DNA of 64,000 nucleotides from Bradyrhizobium sp. (GTDB lineage: Bacteria; Pseudomonadota; Alphaproteobacteria; Rhizobiales; Xanthobacteraceae), in the NCBI RefSeq assembly GCF_030654605.1, contig NZ_JAURXB010000188.1, positions 1 to 64,000 of the forward strand, in the 5' to 3' direction. A model generated the notes under the pieces. It was not told the origin of the DNA. It saw only the letters and a program-made list of their open reading frames with translations, and did not search any database. Of this stretch, positions 25,370 to 34,313 are shown in pieces. Every line of letters begins with the position of its first letter. Positions within the stretch are counted from its first letter, which is position 1. Made by a program: the position numbers and the translations under genes.

Positions 25370-28300
25370 ATGGCCTTTCCGTCATTCTCGTCCAACCAGG
25401 CGCATGACCGCGCTCCCGGCGCCGGCGTCACCGCGGTGCTCGGGCCGACCAACACCGGCAAGACCCACCTCGCGATCGAGCGGATGGTGGCGCATTCCTC
25501 CGGGGTGATCGGCCTGCCGCTGCGCCTGCTGGCGCGCGAGGTCTACAACAAGATCGTCGACAAGGTCGGCGTCGAGCTGGTGGCGCTGATAACAGGCGAA
25601 GAGAAGATCAAGCCGCCGAAGGCGCGCTACTGGGTTTCCACCGTGGAGGCGATGCCGCGGGATCTCGACGTCTCGTTTCTCGCGGTCGACGAAATCCAGA
25701 TCGCGGCCGATCTGGAACGCGGTCATGTCTTCACCGACCGCATCCTGCACCGGCGCGGCCGCGACGAGACGCTGCTTTTGGGCGCCGCCACCATGCGCCC
25801 GATCATCGAGCGGCTGTTGCCCGGCGCCTCCATCGTCACGAGGCCGCGGCTGTCGCAACTTGAATTCTCCGGCGACCGCAAATTGACGCGGCAGCCGCGG
25901 CGCACCGCGATCGTCGCCTTCTCGGCCGACGAGGTCTATGCCATCGCCGAACTGATCAAGCGCCAGCATGGCGGCGCCGCCGTGGTGCTGGGCTCGCTGT
26001 CGCCCCGCACCCGCAATGCCCAGGTGGCGATGTTCCAGTCCGGCGACGTCGATTATCTGGTCGCGACCGACGCCGTCGGCATGGGGCTCAACCTCGACGT
26101 CGATCACGTCGCTTTCGCCTCCGACCGCAAATATGACGGCTACCAGTTCCGCAGGCTCAACCCGTCGGAATTCGCGCAGATCGCCGGCCGCGCCGGGCGC
26201 GCCACCCGTGACGGCACCTTCGGAACCACCGGCCGCTGCGCGCCGTTCGAGCCGGAACTGGTCAATGCGCTGCAGAATCACACTTTCGATAGCGTAAAAG
26301 TGCTGCAATGGCGCAATTCGAAGCTGGATTTCTCCTCGCTGGGGGCGCTGCAGGTGTCGCTGGCGCTGTCGCCGAGCCATGACGCGCTGACGCGGGCGCC
26401 GATCGCCGAAGATTTGCGCGTGCTCGATCACGCCGCGCGCGACGCCGACGTGCGCGACATGGCGCAGGGGGCCGCCGCCGTCGAGCGGCTGTGGGACGCC
26501 TGCCAGATTCCGGATTACCGCAAGATCGCGCCGGCGGCACATGCGGAACTGGTGACCAGCCTGTTCGGTTTCCTGATGAAGAAGGGCCGGATCCCGGATG
26601 CCTGGTTCGCCGCCCAGGTCGAGCAGGCCGACCGCATAACCGGCGATATCGACACATTATCGGGTCGGATCGCGCAAATCCGGACCTGGACCTTTGTGGC
26701 AAATCGGCCGGATTGGCTGGCCGATCCCGAACATTGGCAGGGAATCGCGCGAGAAGTCGAAAATAAACTGTCGGATGCCCTGCATGAACGGCTCACGGAG
26801 CGTTTCGTTGACCGTCGTACCAGTGTATTGATGCGCCGCCTGCGGGAGAACAGCGTTTTGAATACTGAAATCGGCAAGACCGGCGAAGTGATCGTAGAAG
26901 GCCATGTGATCGGCCGGCTCGACGGATTTACCTTCGCACCCGACGCCGCGGAAGCAGGCTCCGACGCCAAGGCGTTGCAGGCCACTGCGCTGAAAGCGCT
27001 GGCCGGCGAGATCGACGCGCGCGCCGAGAAACTGGCGGCCGCGCCCGACGAGCAATTCGTGCTGACGTCGGATGGCACCATCCGCTGGACCGGCGACGCG
27101 GTGGCGCGGCTGGTCGCGGCCGACGACGCGCTGCATCCGCGCCTGCGCATCATTTCCGACGACCGCCTGGCTGGTGCCGCGCGCGAGGCGGTGCAGACGA
27201 GGCTCGATCTGTGGCTGAAGACGCATGTCGAAAAGCTGCTGGGGCCGCTGTTCGACCTGCACAAGGCCGAGGACATCACCGGCATCGCGCGCGGCATCGC
27301 GTTCCAGCTGATCGAGGCGCTCGGCGTGCTGGAGCGGCAGAAGATCTCCGCCGAGATGAAGGATCTCGACCAGCCGTCGCGCGCGACCTTGCGCAAATAC
27401 GGCGTGCGCTTCGGCGCCTATCACATCTACATTCCCGCGCTGCTGAAGCCGGCGGCGCGCGCGCTGGCCTCGCTGCTGTGGGCGGAAAAGCAGAGCAATG
27501 TCGACATGTCGGCCTTGTCGGGGGCGCAGCATCTCGCAGGGTCGGGCCGCACCTCGTTCCCGGTCGACAAGTCGCTCGACCGCGATGCCTATCGCGTGCT
27601 GGGCTACCGGCAATGCGGCGAACGCGCGGTGCGGGTCGATATTCTCGAGCGCCTCGCTGATCTGATTCGTCCCGCGCTGTCCTGGCGCGAGGCTTCGCCC
27701 GGCACCAAGCCGGCCGGCGCGTTTGACGGCCGCGGTTTCGTGGTGACGCAGGCGATGACCTCGTTGACCGGCTCCGCCGGTGAGGATTTCGCCTCGATCC
27801 TGCGCGCGCTCGGCTATCGCATGGAGAAGAAAGCGCCGCTGCCGCCGAAGCCTGAGGTGGTTGAAGCGCCCGTCGCGGCAGAGGCTGCAGCGGAAGCAAC
27901 TTCCGAAGTGGCGACGGAGAGCACCGAAACGGCCCAGGCCGGCAGCGATGCCGCGCCGGCCACCGAAGCAGAGACCTCGCCGTCGGCAACGCTGCTGCCC
28001 GATATTGCCTTCTCGCCCGCGCCCGAACCGGCTGAGCCGGTTGCCGTCGAAGCGGCGCCGCCGGAACCGGTGGCTGTGGTGGAAGCTGGTGAAGCGCCTG
28101 CGGTGGAAGCGGTCGAAGTTTCCGTGGCGGAGGCTGTTGAAGCTCCCGTGGCGGAAGTTGTTGAAGCCGCCGCCGTGGAAGCGCCGCAGGAACAGGCCGC
28201 CGCTGAAACTGCATCGGAGGCCGCTACGGCGACTGATGCATCTGAGGATGCTGGTGTTGCCGAGGCAACCGCGCCCGAAGTCGCCGCAGCACCCGAAATG

Positions 28301-28903
28301 GTCGAAGTCTGGCGGCCCGGTGGCCGCTCGGAAGAGCGCCGGCCGCGTCACGACCGCAACCGTCCGCGCCATCACGACCGTCCCGCGCAAGGCGCGGACG
28401 CCGCAGCCGCTGTGCCAGGCGAAGCGGGCGACGCCGCCAAGGGCGAGCGGCATCGCCGTGGACGACGCACTCCTGATTTCCGCAGGCCCCGCACCGACGC
28501 TCCGCCCGCTGATGGCGTGACGCCGGCCGTGGCCGCCGATGGCGCCCCGGCAAGCCCGCCGCGCGAGGACCGGGGTGGCCGGCCGCCGCGCGAGCGTTTT
28601 CAGGGCAAGGGCAGGGAAGGCGACCGGCCCCAGGGAAGATCTGAAGGCAAGCCGCAGGATCGATCGCATGGTAAGCCGCCAGGCAAATTCGGCGGCGGCG
28701 ACCGCGACAAGGGTGGCCGTGACAAGGGCGGGCGCGACAAGGGTGGTTTCGGTGGCAAGGGCGGTCGCGACAGCGGCCCGTCGCACCGGCAATGGGCCAC
28801 CAGCGCCGCCCCGCGCGAGCGCGACCGTCCGGTCGACCCCAATTCGCCATTCGCAAAGCTGGCGGCGCTCAAGGAACAGCTCGCCGCCAACCGCAAGGAC
28901 TGA
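25370..28903 (+). CDS. SUV3-like ATP-dependent RNA helicase with disordered tail
   Basis: A 1177-residue protein. The helicase core (about 1-320) resembles mitochondrial SUV3: Walker A is LGPTNTGKTHLA at about 24-35, DEIQ-box VDEIQIAADL near 107-116, then ATDAVGMGLNLD and QIAGRAGRATRDG. A SUV3-type C-terminal core continues to about 830, including GVRFGAYHIYIPALLKP. The last 340 residues are low-complexity, first Glu/Ala/Val-rich, then Arg/Gly/Lys-rich with RDKGG repeats near 1115-1135, likely binding RNA. It probably works in RNA turnover, perhaps with an exoribonuclease. It is the first gene of a unit with the S4 protein. Confidence 0.87.
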   Translation: MAFPSFSSNQAHDRAPGAGVTAVLGPTNTGKTHLAIERMVAHSSGVIGLPLRLLAREVYNKIVDKVGVELVALITGEEKIKPPKARYWVSTVEAMPRDLDVSFLAVDEIQIAADLERGHVFTDRILHRRGRDETLLLGAATMRPIIERLLPGASIVTRPRLSQLEFSGDRKLTRQPRRTAIVAFSADEVYAIAELIKRQHGGAAVVLGSLSPRTRNAQVAMFQSGDVDYLVATDAVGMGLNLDVDHVAFASDRKYDGYQFRRLNPSEFAQIAGRAGRATRDGTFGTTGRCAPFEPELVNALQNHTFDSVKVLQWRNSKLDFSSLGALQVSLALSPSHDALTRAPIAEDLRVLDHAARDADVRDMAQGAAAVERLWDACQIPDYRKIAPAAHAELVTSLFGFLMKKGRIPDAWFAAQVEQADRITGDIDTLSGRIAQIRTWTFVANRPDWLADPEHWQGIAREVENKLSDALHERLTERFVDRRTSVLMRRLRENSVLNTEIGKTGEVIVEGHVIGRLDGFTFAPDAAEAGSDAKALQATALKALAGEIDARAEKLAAAPDEQFVLTSDGTIRWTGDAVARLVAADDALHPRLRIISDDRLAGAAREAVQTRLDLWLKTHVEKLLGPLFDLHKAEDITGIARGIAFQLIEALGVLERQKISAEMKDLDQPSRATLRKYGVRFGAYHIYIPALLKPAARALASLLWAEKQSNVDMSALSGAQHLAGSGRTSFPVDKSLDRDAYRVLGYRQCGERAVRVDILERLADLIRPALSWREASPGTKPAGAFDGRGFVVTQAMTSLTGSAGEDFASILRALGYRMEKKAPLPPKPEVVEAPVAAEAAAEATSEVATESTETAQAGSDAAPATEAETSPSATLLPDIAFSPAPEPAEPVAVEAAPPEPVAVVEAGEAPAVEAVEVSVAEAVEAPVAEVVEAAAVEAPQEQAAAETASEAATATDASEDAGVAEATAPEVAAAPEMVEVWRPGGRSEERRPRHDRNRPRHHDRPAQGADAAAAVPGEAGDAAKGERHRRGRRTPDFRRPRTDAPPADGVTPAVAADGAPASPPREDRGGRPPRERFQGKGREGDRPQGRSEGKPQDRSHGKPPGKFGGGDRDKGGRDKGGRDKGGFGGKGGRDSGPSHRQWATSAAPRERDRPVDPNSPFAKLAALKEQLAANRKD

Positions 28904-28924
28904 TCCCTTTCTCGATGGTGTTGC

Positions 28925-29194
28925 TTGGAGCGCCAGCGTCTCGACAAATGGCTGTGGCACGCGCGGGTGGTGAAGGCCCGCAGCAGTGCTGCTGCCCTGG
29001 TCGAGGCCGGCCATGTCCGCATCAATGGTAGCAGGGAGAAGGCGCCCGGCCACGCCGTCAAGGCCGGCGACGTGCTGACCATCGGGCTCGACAACTCGGT
29101 GCGCATCCTGAAGGTGGTCGCGTTCGCCGAACGCAGGGGCGACGCCACCGCCGCCCGCTTGCTCTACGAAGATTTGCAGGGCCGCCGGGAATGA
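28925..29194 (+). CDS. S4 domain RNA-binding protein (HslR-like)
   Basis: An 89-residue S4-fold protein beginning ERQRLDKWLWHARVVKARS, the hallmark of HslR/Hsp15-like proteins, with VEAGHVRINGS and AGDVLTIG strands. Hsp15 rescues stalled 50S subunits carrying peptidyl-tRNA; the same role is inferred. The only in-frame start that keeps the family N-terminus is TTG at 28925. It lies 21 bp after the helicase stop and is probably co-transcribed with it. Confidence 0.88.
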   Translation: MERQRLDKWLWHARVVKARSSAAALVEAGHVRINGSREKAPGHAVKAGDVLTIGLDNSVRILKVVAFAERRGDATAARLLYEDLQGRRE

Positions 29195-29315
29195 CTATCT
29201 GAAGCGCTGGCTGGAGCGGTTGAAAACGCCTCCCAAAGATGCCGTTGCTTGACTTGCGGCTACGGTGTTCCTGCGCTACGCAAACCACTGAAAATTGACC
29301 TTTTCGGAGCCCTGG

Positions 29316-29654
29316 ATGACTTACGTCGTCACTGAAGCCTGCATCAAATGCAAATACACCGATTGCGTTGAGGTCTGCCCGGTAGACTGTTTCTACGAGG
29401 GCGAGAACATGCTGGTCATCCATCCGGACGAATGCATCGACTGCGGCGTGTGCGAACCGGAATGTCCGGCCGACGCGATCAAGCCCGACACCGAGCCCGG
29501 CCTGGAGAAGTGGCTGGAGGTGAATACCGAATACGCCAAGACGTGGCCGAACATCACCCAGAAGAAGCCCGAACCGCCGGACGCCAAGGAATTTGACGGC
29601 ATGGCGGGCAAGTTCGAGAAATATTTTTCTCCGGCGCCGGGCAGCGGCGACTGA
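29316..29654 (+). CDS. fdxA: 7Fe ferredoxin FdxA
   Basis: A 112-residue ferredoxin. The cluster ligands are visible as [17 protein letters not shown] and [12 protein letters not shown], the 3Fe-4S plus 4Fe-4S arrangement of FdxA, with a C-terminal extension [13 protein letters not shown] typical of alphaproteobacteria. It carries electrons in the cytoplasm. The ATG at 29316 is preceded by GGAG and gives [23 protein letters not shown] family spacing; a TTG-type extension is unlikely. It stands between the S4 gene and carD, a conserved order in this group. Confidence 0.96.
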   Translation: MTYVVTEACIKCKYTDCVEVCPVDCFYEGENMLVIHPDECIDCGVCEPECPADAIKPDTEPGLEKWLEVNTEYAKTWPNITQKKPEPPDAKEFDGMAGKFEKYFSPAPGSGD

Positions 29655-29778
29655 TTCGAAGCGTTTGGGCTGAAATGAATTCGGGCCGGTTCGGGCCGAA
29701 AACGGCTGACGACTTAACCCTATTCCGCGTGAGATCGCCGAAACCGCCTGCCGGAGCCTCCGGACAGGGCGTAAATCA

Positions 29779-29806
29779 TTGATTTTTCCGGAAAATGTGC
29801 TATATT
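29779..29806 (+). promoter_or_regulatory. Sigma-70-like promoter of carD with central palindrome
   Basis: TTGATT (29779-29784), a 16-bp spacer and TATATT (29801-29806). The spacer overlaps the palindrome TTTTCCGGAAAA (29784-29795), a possible operator. The transcription start should fall near 29813, 20 bp before the upstream carD start. Confidence 0.65.
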
Positions 29807-29832
29807 CGACACAATACTAGCCGAATCCAGCC

Positions 29833-30852
29833 ATGCGTACCTGTGGCCCTCGGGTTCCCGTGAAAAACATCCAACAGGGGCGTGGCAGTTTCCGCGCGCA
29901 GGCTGTGTCACAGAAAACGCGTAAAAAGAGTGCTTCAAAGACCACGAAAAAAGCCGCTGCGGTGAGCCGCAGTGCAACCAAAGGCCGTGCCCGGACTTCC
30001 CTCAAGGAGCCCCGAAAGGCCCCGGCTGCCAAATCCTCGAATAACAAAAGAAGCGCAATGCCAAACAAGACTGCAAAAACTGCCGCGAAAGCGACTGTGA
30101 CGAAGGCCACTGCTTCGAAGGTCGCCCCCAAAAATGTCGTTCTTCCCCCGAAAACTGCGGCCAAGGCGCCTGTGGTGTTGAAGGCTGCCGCGAAGCCGGT
30201 TGCCGCCGCCGCCAAGCCGGTGGCTGCCGCTCCCCGGGTCGAGGAGCCGAAGAAGGTTCTGACCCAGCGCCAGGGCTTCAAGACCAATGAATTCGTGGTG
30301 TACCCCGCGCACGGCGTTGGCCAGATCCTGGCCATCGAAGAGCAGGAGATCGCCGGCGCCAGGCTCGAGCTGTTCGTGATCAATTTCATGAAGGACAAGA
30401 TGACGCTGCGGGTGCCGACGGCGAAGGTCGCCAATGTCGGCATGCGCAAGCTGTCGGAGCCGGCGCTGGTCAAGCGCGCGCTGGAAACCCTCAAGGGCCG
30501 CGCCCGCGTCAAGCGCACGATGTGGTCGCGCCGTGCCCAGGAGTACGAAGCCAAGATCAATTCCGGAGATATCGTCGCGATCGCCGAAGTGGTGCGCGAT
30601 CTCTATCGTTCGGATTCGCAGCCCGAGCAGTCCTACAGCGAACGCCAGCTGTATGAAGCAGCGCTCGACCGGTTGTCGCGCGAAATCGCCGTGGTGCAGC
30701 ATTCGACCGAGACCGAAGCGGTCAAGGAAATCGAAGGCCAGCTCGCCAAGAGCCCGCGCCGCGGCGCCAAGGCCGAGACCGAAGCCGCCGACGGTGATGC
30801 GGATGCCGACGCCGATGGCGACGACGCGGCGGTGGCGGACGAGGCGGCGTAA
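29833..30852 (+). CDS. carD: CarD family transcriptional regulator with Lys/Ala-rich N-terminal tail
   Basis: Up to 339 residues. The CarD-type RNA polymerase-binding domain begins near residue 145 (QGFKTNEFVVYPAHGVGQI) and the helical C-terminal DNA-binding region contains TLKGRARVKRTMWSRRAQEY. The first 140 residues are rich in Lys, Ala, Thr and Pro, like a histone H1 tail, far longer than in typical CarD of about 160-190 residues. An alternative ATG at 30058 (MPNKTAKTAAKAT) would shorten the tail by 75 residues. CarD stabilises open promoter complexes, mainly at rRNA promoters. The promoter at 29779 favours the upstream start. The ending is an acidic Asp/Ala run. Confidence 0.92.
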   Translation: MRTCGPRVPVKNIQQGRGSFRAQAVSQKTRKKSASKTTKKAAAVSRSATKGRARTSLKEPRKAPAAKSSNNKRSAMPNKTAKTAAKATVTKATASKVAPKNVVLPPKTAAKAPVVLKAAAKPVAAAAKPVAAAPRVEEPKKVLTQRQGFKTNEFVVYPAHGVGQILAIEEQEIAGARLELFVINFMKDKMTLRVPTAKVANVGMRKLSEPALVKRALETLKGRARVKRTMWSRRAQEYEAKINSGDIVAIAEVVRDLYRSDSQPEQSYSERQLYEAALDRLSREIAVVQHSTETEAVKEIEGQLAKSPRRGAKAETEAADGDADADADGDDAAVADEAA

Positions 30853-30880
30853 CGCGGCTTCGCTGATTTGAGAATTGAAA

Positions 30881-30907
30881 AGCCCGGTCGAGAGACCGGG
30901 CTTTTTT
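30881..30907 (+). terminator. Intrinsic terminator of carD
   Basis: AGCCCGGTC-GAGA-GACCGGGCT followed by a TTTTT run, preceded by AAAA. It is a textbook rho-independent terminator 29 bp past the carD stop. Confidence 0.95.
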
Positions 30908-30914
30908 GTTGATC

Positions 30915-31062
30915 GTCGTCCCGGACAAGTGAGCGTTGGCGAGCGCCGATCCGGGACCCATACGCCGTGCATGCGCGTGATGGGACGGAGGTAGAGACCT
31001 TCCGCAACAATGGACATCGGTGGTTATGGATCCCGGATCGGCGCTCGCTGGTCCGGGACGAC
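30915..31062. repeat. GTCGTCCCGG palindromic repeat
   Basis: GTCGTCCCGGACAAGTGAGC at the left and GGTCCGGGACGAC at the right, with CGGGACCCATACG and a partner TTATGGATCCCGG. The following 31063-31150 contains the small palindrome ATGCGCAATTGCGCAT (31110-31125). Together they fill the convergent gap between carD and the metalloprotease gene. Confidence 0.8.
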
Positions 31063-31150
31063 ACCGAACATGCGGATCGAGATTCCCGGTTCGCGCTAAG
31101 CGCGCCCTCAGATGCGCAATTGCGCATCGCGGATGAGGCGCTTTCGCGCG

Positions 31151-32641
31151 TCAATCCACCACGATCTTGACGCGGTCCCGCGCCTTCACCTGGGCATTGG
31201 CATCGAGCCCGTTCAGGATGCGAAAACGCTGGGCCGGGCGGTCGACACCGGACATGCGGTGAGACAGCGATTCCACGGTGTCGCCGGGCTGCGCGGTGAT
31301 GATCTTGATGCGCAGCGGCCGGGCGGCCTGGATTTCCTCCAGCGTCAGGCGGCGGAACGAGCCGACGGTTTCGCGCGCGTTGCGGTCGCTCTCGGTGGTC
31401 TTCTGCTTGGAGGCAAAGATGAAGCGGTAGACGTCGCTGCCGAAGCGCAGCGCATAGACCTTGAACTGCCATTGATCGCCGCGCGCGGTGGCGGACGCCG
31501 CCGGAAAGCCGTTGATGGTCAATTCCTCCGCCGAGCCCTTCTCGACGTTCTCCATCCACCCGGAATTGAGATAGTCGACGAGCGTCTGCTCCGACGGCAC
31601 CCGAACTACGTCGAAGCGCATCGCCTGGGTGCCGCCCTCGCGCACGCCGATCACGGCCTGCGCGGTATTGTCCAGCGTGAAGGTCTCCGGCGCTGCGAAG
31701 GAGAAGCCGAGCTTCGGATGCAGGAAACGGCGACCGCGCACGAAACCTTCGCTGGGGTCTTCGCCATAGACGATGTTGTCGATTGCGGCGAGATAGGTTT
31801 CGCGGTCGCGTTCGCCGCCTTCCGGCGAGGAAAACTGCCGCGCCGAATTCTGAGCGTTCTGTACCCGCTCGGGCGTCGCCGGATGCGACGACAGAAAGTC
31901 CTGCGCGCGCGGATCGAGCGAAGTTTTGCCGGCCTTGAGCGCGGCGTTGCGCTCCATCGCGGTCAGGAAGCGCGCCGCGCCATAGGGGTCGAATCTGGCG
32001 CGCGCGGAAATGCCGACGCCGATGCCGTCCGCCTCGAACTCCTGGGCGCGGGAAAAGCTCGCCATCGTCAGTTTTGTCTTGGCCAGCGCCAGCGCGGTCA
32101 GATCGGGATCGTTGCCCATGTCGGTGACGACGCGGGTGACGACGGCGGCCTGGCGCGCCTGGTCCTCGCGGATCGTGGCGTGTTTTGCCAGCACATGCGC
32201 CATCTCGTGTGACAGCACCGAGGACAGTTCCGAGGTGTCGCTGGCGAGCGCGATCAGGCCGCGGGTGACGTAGAGCTGGCCGGTCGGCAGCGCGAAGGCA
32301 TTGACCGCGCCGGAATTGAGAATGGTCACCTTGTAGGCCTGATCGGGACGATCCGACGCCGCCACCAGCCGGTCGACCGTCTTGCCGATCAGGGCTTCCA
32401 GCCGCGGATCGTCATAGGCGCCGCCATAGGAGGAGAGAATGCGTTCATGCTCGCGCTCGGTGGCAGGGGTCTGCGCCACCGTGCGCGCCGGCTTGGCCGG
32501 GCCGCCCGCCGAAGGCGGGGCGGTGGTGAAGCGATCGACACCGCCGCAGGCGGAAAGCGTCAGGATCGCGCACAGCAGCGGACCCGCCGCCCAAAGCCGG
32601 CGGCCTGTCCCCCTGTCGCGCCGTCCCGCACACCCCGTCAC
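31151..32641 (-). CDS. M48 family metalloprotease lipoprotein (BepA-like) with LysM-like end
   Basis: A 496-residue predicted envelope protease. A signal sequence ends in lipobox LSACGG (Cys32). The zinc site is SHEMAH (His145, Glu146, His149), with the third ligand Glu in the FSRAQEFEADGIG stretch about 50 residues later. A C-terminal segment with IKIITAQPGDTVESLSHRMS and RFRILNGLDANAQVK resembles a LysM peptidoglycan-binding repeat. BepA-like enzymes control outer-membrane protein assembly. The next gene downstream on the same strand is none; the SNase-like gene is upstream, only 26 bp away, so the two may be co-transcribed. Confidence 0.9.
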   Translation of the reverse strand: MTGCAGRRDRGTGRRLWAAGPLLCAILTLSACGGVDRFTTAPPSAGGPAKPARTVAQTPATEREHERILSSYGGAYDDPRLEALIGKTVDRLVAASDRPDQAYKVTILNSGAVNAFALPTGQLYVTRGLIALASDTSELSSVLSHEMAHVLAKHATIREDQARQAAVVTRVVTDMGNDPDLTALALAKTKLTMASFSRAQEFEADGIGVGISARARFDPYGAARFLTAMERNAALKAGKTSLDPRAQDFLSSHPATPERVQNAQNSARQFSSPEGGERDRETYLAAIDNIVYGEDPSEGFVRGRRFLHPKLGFSFAAPETFTLDNTAQAVIGVREGGTQAMRFDVVRVPSEQTLVDYLNSGWMENVEKGSAEELTINGFPAASATARGDQWQFKVYALRFGSDVYRFIFASKQKTTESDRNARETVGSFRRLTLEEIQAARPLRIKIITAQPGDTVESLSHRMSGVDRPAQRFRILNGLDANAQVKARDRVKIVVD

Positions 32642-32667
32642 GTCAGTACTCGTATCTGGCCGGCGGG

Positions 32668-33480
32668 CTAATTCCCGCCAAGCATTTCAATCTGCCCCAC
32701 AAGGAGCACTTCGATTCGCGGGCCGCCCCGCGCCTCGACCCAGCCACGGACCCGAATCCGCCGATTCTCCAGGGACTTAAGGACGATCCCGGCCGCCGCA
32801 TGCGCCGCCGCCGCCCGCCTTGAAATAGTCACGGCAAAGTCGCGTGTCCAGTTCCGGCCGAAATTCAGGTAAGTCGTTGCCCCGGCCTGCCTGACCGACA
32901 AAACCTTTCCCTCGACCAGTGTAAAGCGCCCGATCCCGGTCAAAATATCGCCCGGACTTTCCGCGTTTTTTATGGCTGCCGGATCGGCCCAGGTTCCCCG
33001 TTTGGCCCGCCGCGCTTCCGCCTCGGCGGCCAACAGGGTCGCGGCGCAACCCTTGTCGGCGACGTCGGCCGATACCAGCGCCTCGCCCTGCGCCAGCAGC
33101 AGGCTTTGCACCGGCACCTCGGAGCCGGCGAGATGGACGAACGCGGGCTGCCGGCCGTAGCGATCGGGGCTGTCGTCGTCGCCCGACAAACTCACCTCGC
33201 GACCCGCGATGAGGGCTGACAACGCCGCTGTCCGGCTGGCCTTCGTGCCGGCTACCGGCTCGATGCCGGCGAGCCTGATCTCACGGCCGTCCGTTAGCCG
33301 AAACGTGCGCGCATCGATCACGGCGGAGACGCGGCCCTCGCCCTGCGGTTCGAACGCGCAGCCCGCCGGGTGAGCGGGGGCGACAGTTAAAAGTAGCCAG
33401 GTCAAGGCCATGGCCCATCCGGCGCAATGCGCCCGCGTGGCGGTCACCGGTTGCACGACGCTGCCTGGGATCGGATCCAT
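32668..33480 (-). CDS. Thermonuclease (SNase-like) family protein, exported
   Basis: A 270-residue protein with an OB-fold nuclease-like core. A hydrophobic segment AMALTWLLLTVAPAHPAGCA near residues 22-42 is a signal peptide. The core has RVSAVIDARTFRLTDGREI and DSPDRYGRQPAFVHL, matching the SNase family's V-x-D-G-D and RYGR-like motifs, though the catalytic acidic set appears reduced (DARTF in place of DGDTL). The protein may be a non-catalytic relative. It lies 26 bp upstream of the metalloprotease gene. Confidence 0.75.
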   Translation of the reverse strand: MDPIPGSVVQPVTATRAHCAGWAMALTWLLLTVAPAHPAGCAFEPQGEGRVSAVIDARTFRLTDGREIRLAGIEPVAGTKASRTAALSALIAGREVSLSGDDDSPDRYGRQPAFVHLAGSEVPVQSLLLAQGEALVSADVADKGCAATLLAAEAEARRAKRGTWADPAAIKNAESPGDILTGIGRFTLVEGKVLSVRQAGATTYLNFGRNWTRDFAVTISRRAAAAHAAAGIVLKSLENRRIRVRGWVEARGGPRIEVLLVGQIEMLGGN

Positions 33481-33550
33481 TCCTGTATGCTTGCCGCGAT
33501 CGGCGGATTAACTTTAGCCGAAATCGGTTTGTCGACGAAGGGGAGAGACG

Positions 33551-33967
33551 ATGGAAGTCAACGGCATCGCGCATATTTTTCTCACCGCATCGAATTTCGA
33601 ACGCTCCCGCGCGTTCTATCGCCAGCTGCTGCCTTTCCTCGGGCTGAAGCCGGTGATGGATACCGAGACGACCTACTACTGCGTCGGCGGCCGCACCGCG
33701 GTCGGCATCCGCGCACCATCGCCGGAGCACGAGGGCGCAGCCTTCGAGCAAGAGCGTGTCGGCCTGCACCATCTCTGCTTCCGGGCCCGCGAGCGCGCCG
33801 ACGTCGATGAGTTGCACGCCTTCCTGGGAACGCTCAGCGACGTGAAGATCATCCGCGCGCCGCGCGAGGATCAATGGGCGCCGGGCTATTACTCGCTGCT
33901 ATTCGAGGATCCCGATGGCATCAGGCTGGAGCTGAACCATGTGCCGGGGAAGGGGCTGTTGGGGTAG
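33551..33967 (+). CDS. VOC (glyoxalase/bleomycin resistance) family protein
   Basis: A 138-residue single vicinal-oxygen-chelate protein. It starts MEVNGIAHIFLTASNFERSR, and metal-ligand-type positions are seen at His8, His near 74 (VGLHHLCF) and Glu near 129 (IRLELNHVPG). Such enzymes act as lyases, isomerases or dioxygenases; the substrate cannot be read here. GGGGAGAGACG upstream of the ATG is a strong ribosome-binding site. It is a short single gene between divergent thermonuclease and downstream repeats. Confidence 0.85.
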   Translation: MEVNGIAHIFLTASNFERSRAFYRQLLPFLGLKPVMDTETTYYCVGGRTAVGIRAPSPEHEGAAFEQERVGLHHLCFRARERADVDELHAFLGTLSDVKIIRAPREDQWAPGYYSLLFEDPDGIRLELNHVPGKGLLG

Positions 33968-33995
33968 CCATTCGCTTTGCGTTAGACCCATCGTT

Positions 33996-34141
33996 GTCGT
34001 CCCGGCCAAGTGAGCGAAGCGAACGCTGAGCCGGGACCCATAACCCCGGTGATCTATTGTAAGAGCGAGACGCTTCAACAAGGCCACTTCCCGTAACCAT
34101 CAACGGCACGGCGTATGGGTCCCTGCGTTCGCAGGGACGAC
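33996..34141. repeat. GTCGTCCC palindromic repeat
   Basis: GTCGTCCCGGCCAAGTGAGC at the left and TGCGTTCGCAGGGACGAC at the right, with GGGACCCATAA and GTATGGGTCCC. The two arms belong to different sub-variants, so it looks like a mosaic of two repeat types. The remaining gap to 34313 holds the GGGAGG ribosome-binding site of the next gene and nothing else recognisable. Confidence 0.8.
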
Positions 34142-34313
34142 CCGTTGATAGAGTCTCTTGCGACCATTCCGTTTTGCGGAAAATGCCCGCGCCGCAAAGC
34201 TCCAGCATGCCTGCCGCGCCGCTCCGTGCCTTGCCGGTGCTGACACCTTCCGGCATGATTGCGGCAACAGAAGTGAGGTCGCAGCGAATGCGGCCCTTCG
34301 CAGGGAGGCTTTG

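Noticed and set aside
26657..29053. A 798-codon frame opposite the SUV3-like helicase
   Set aside because: It is an antisense shadow of the helicase and its repetitive tail, with no family resemblance.
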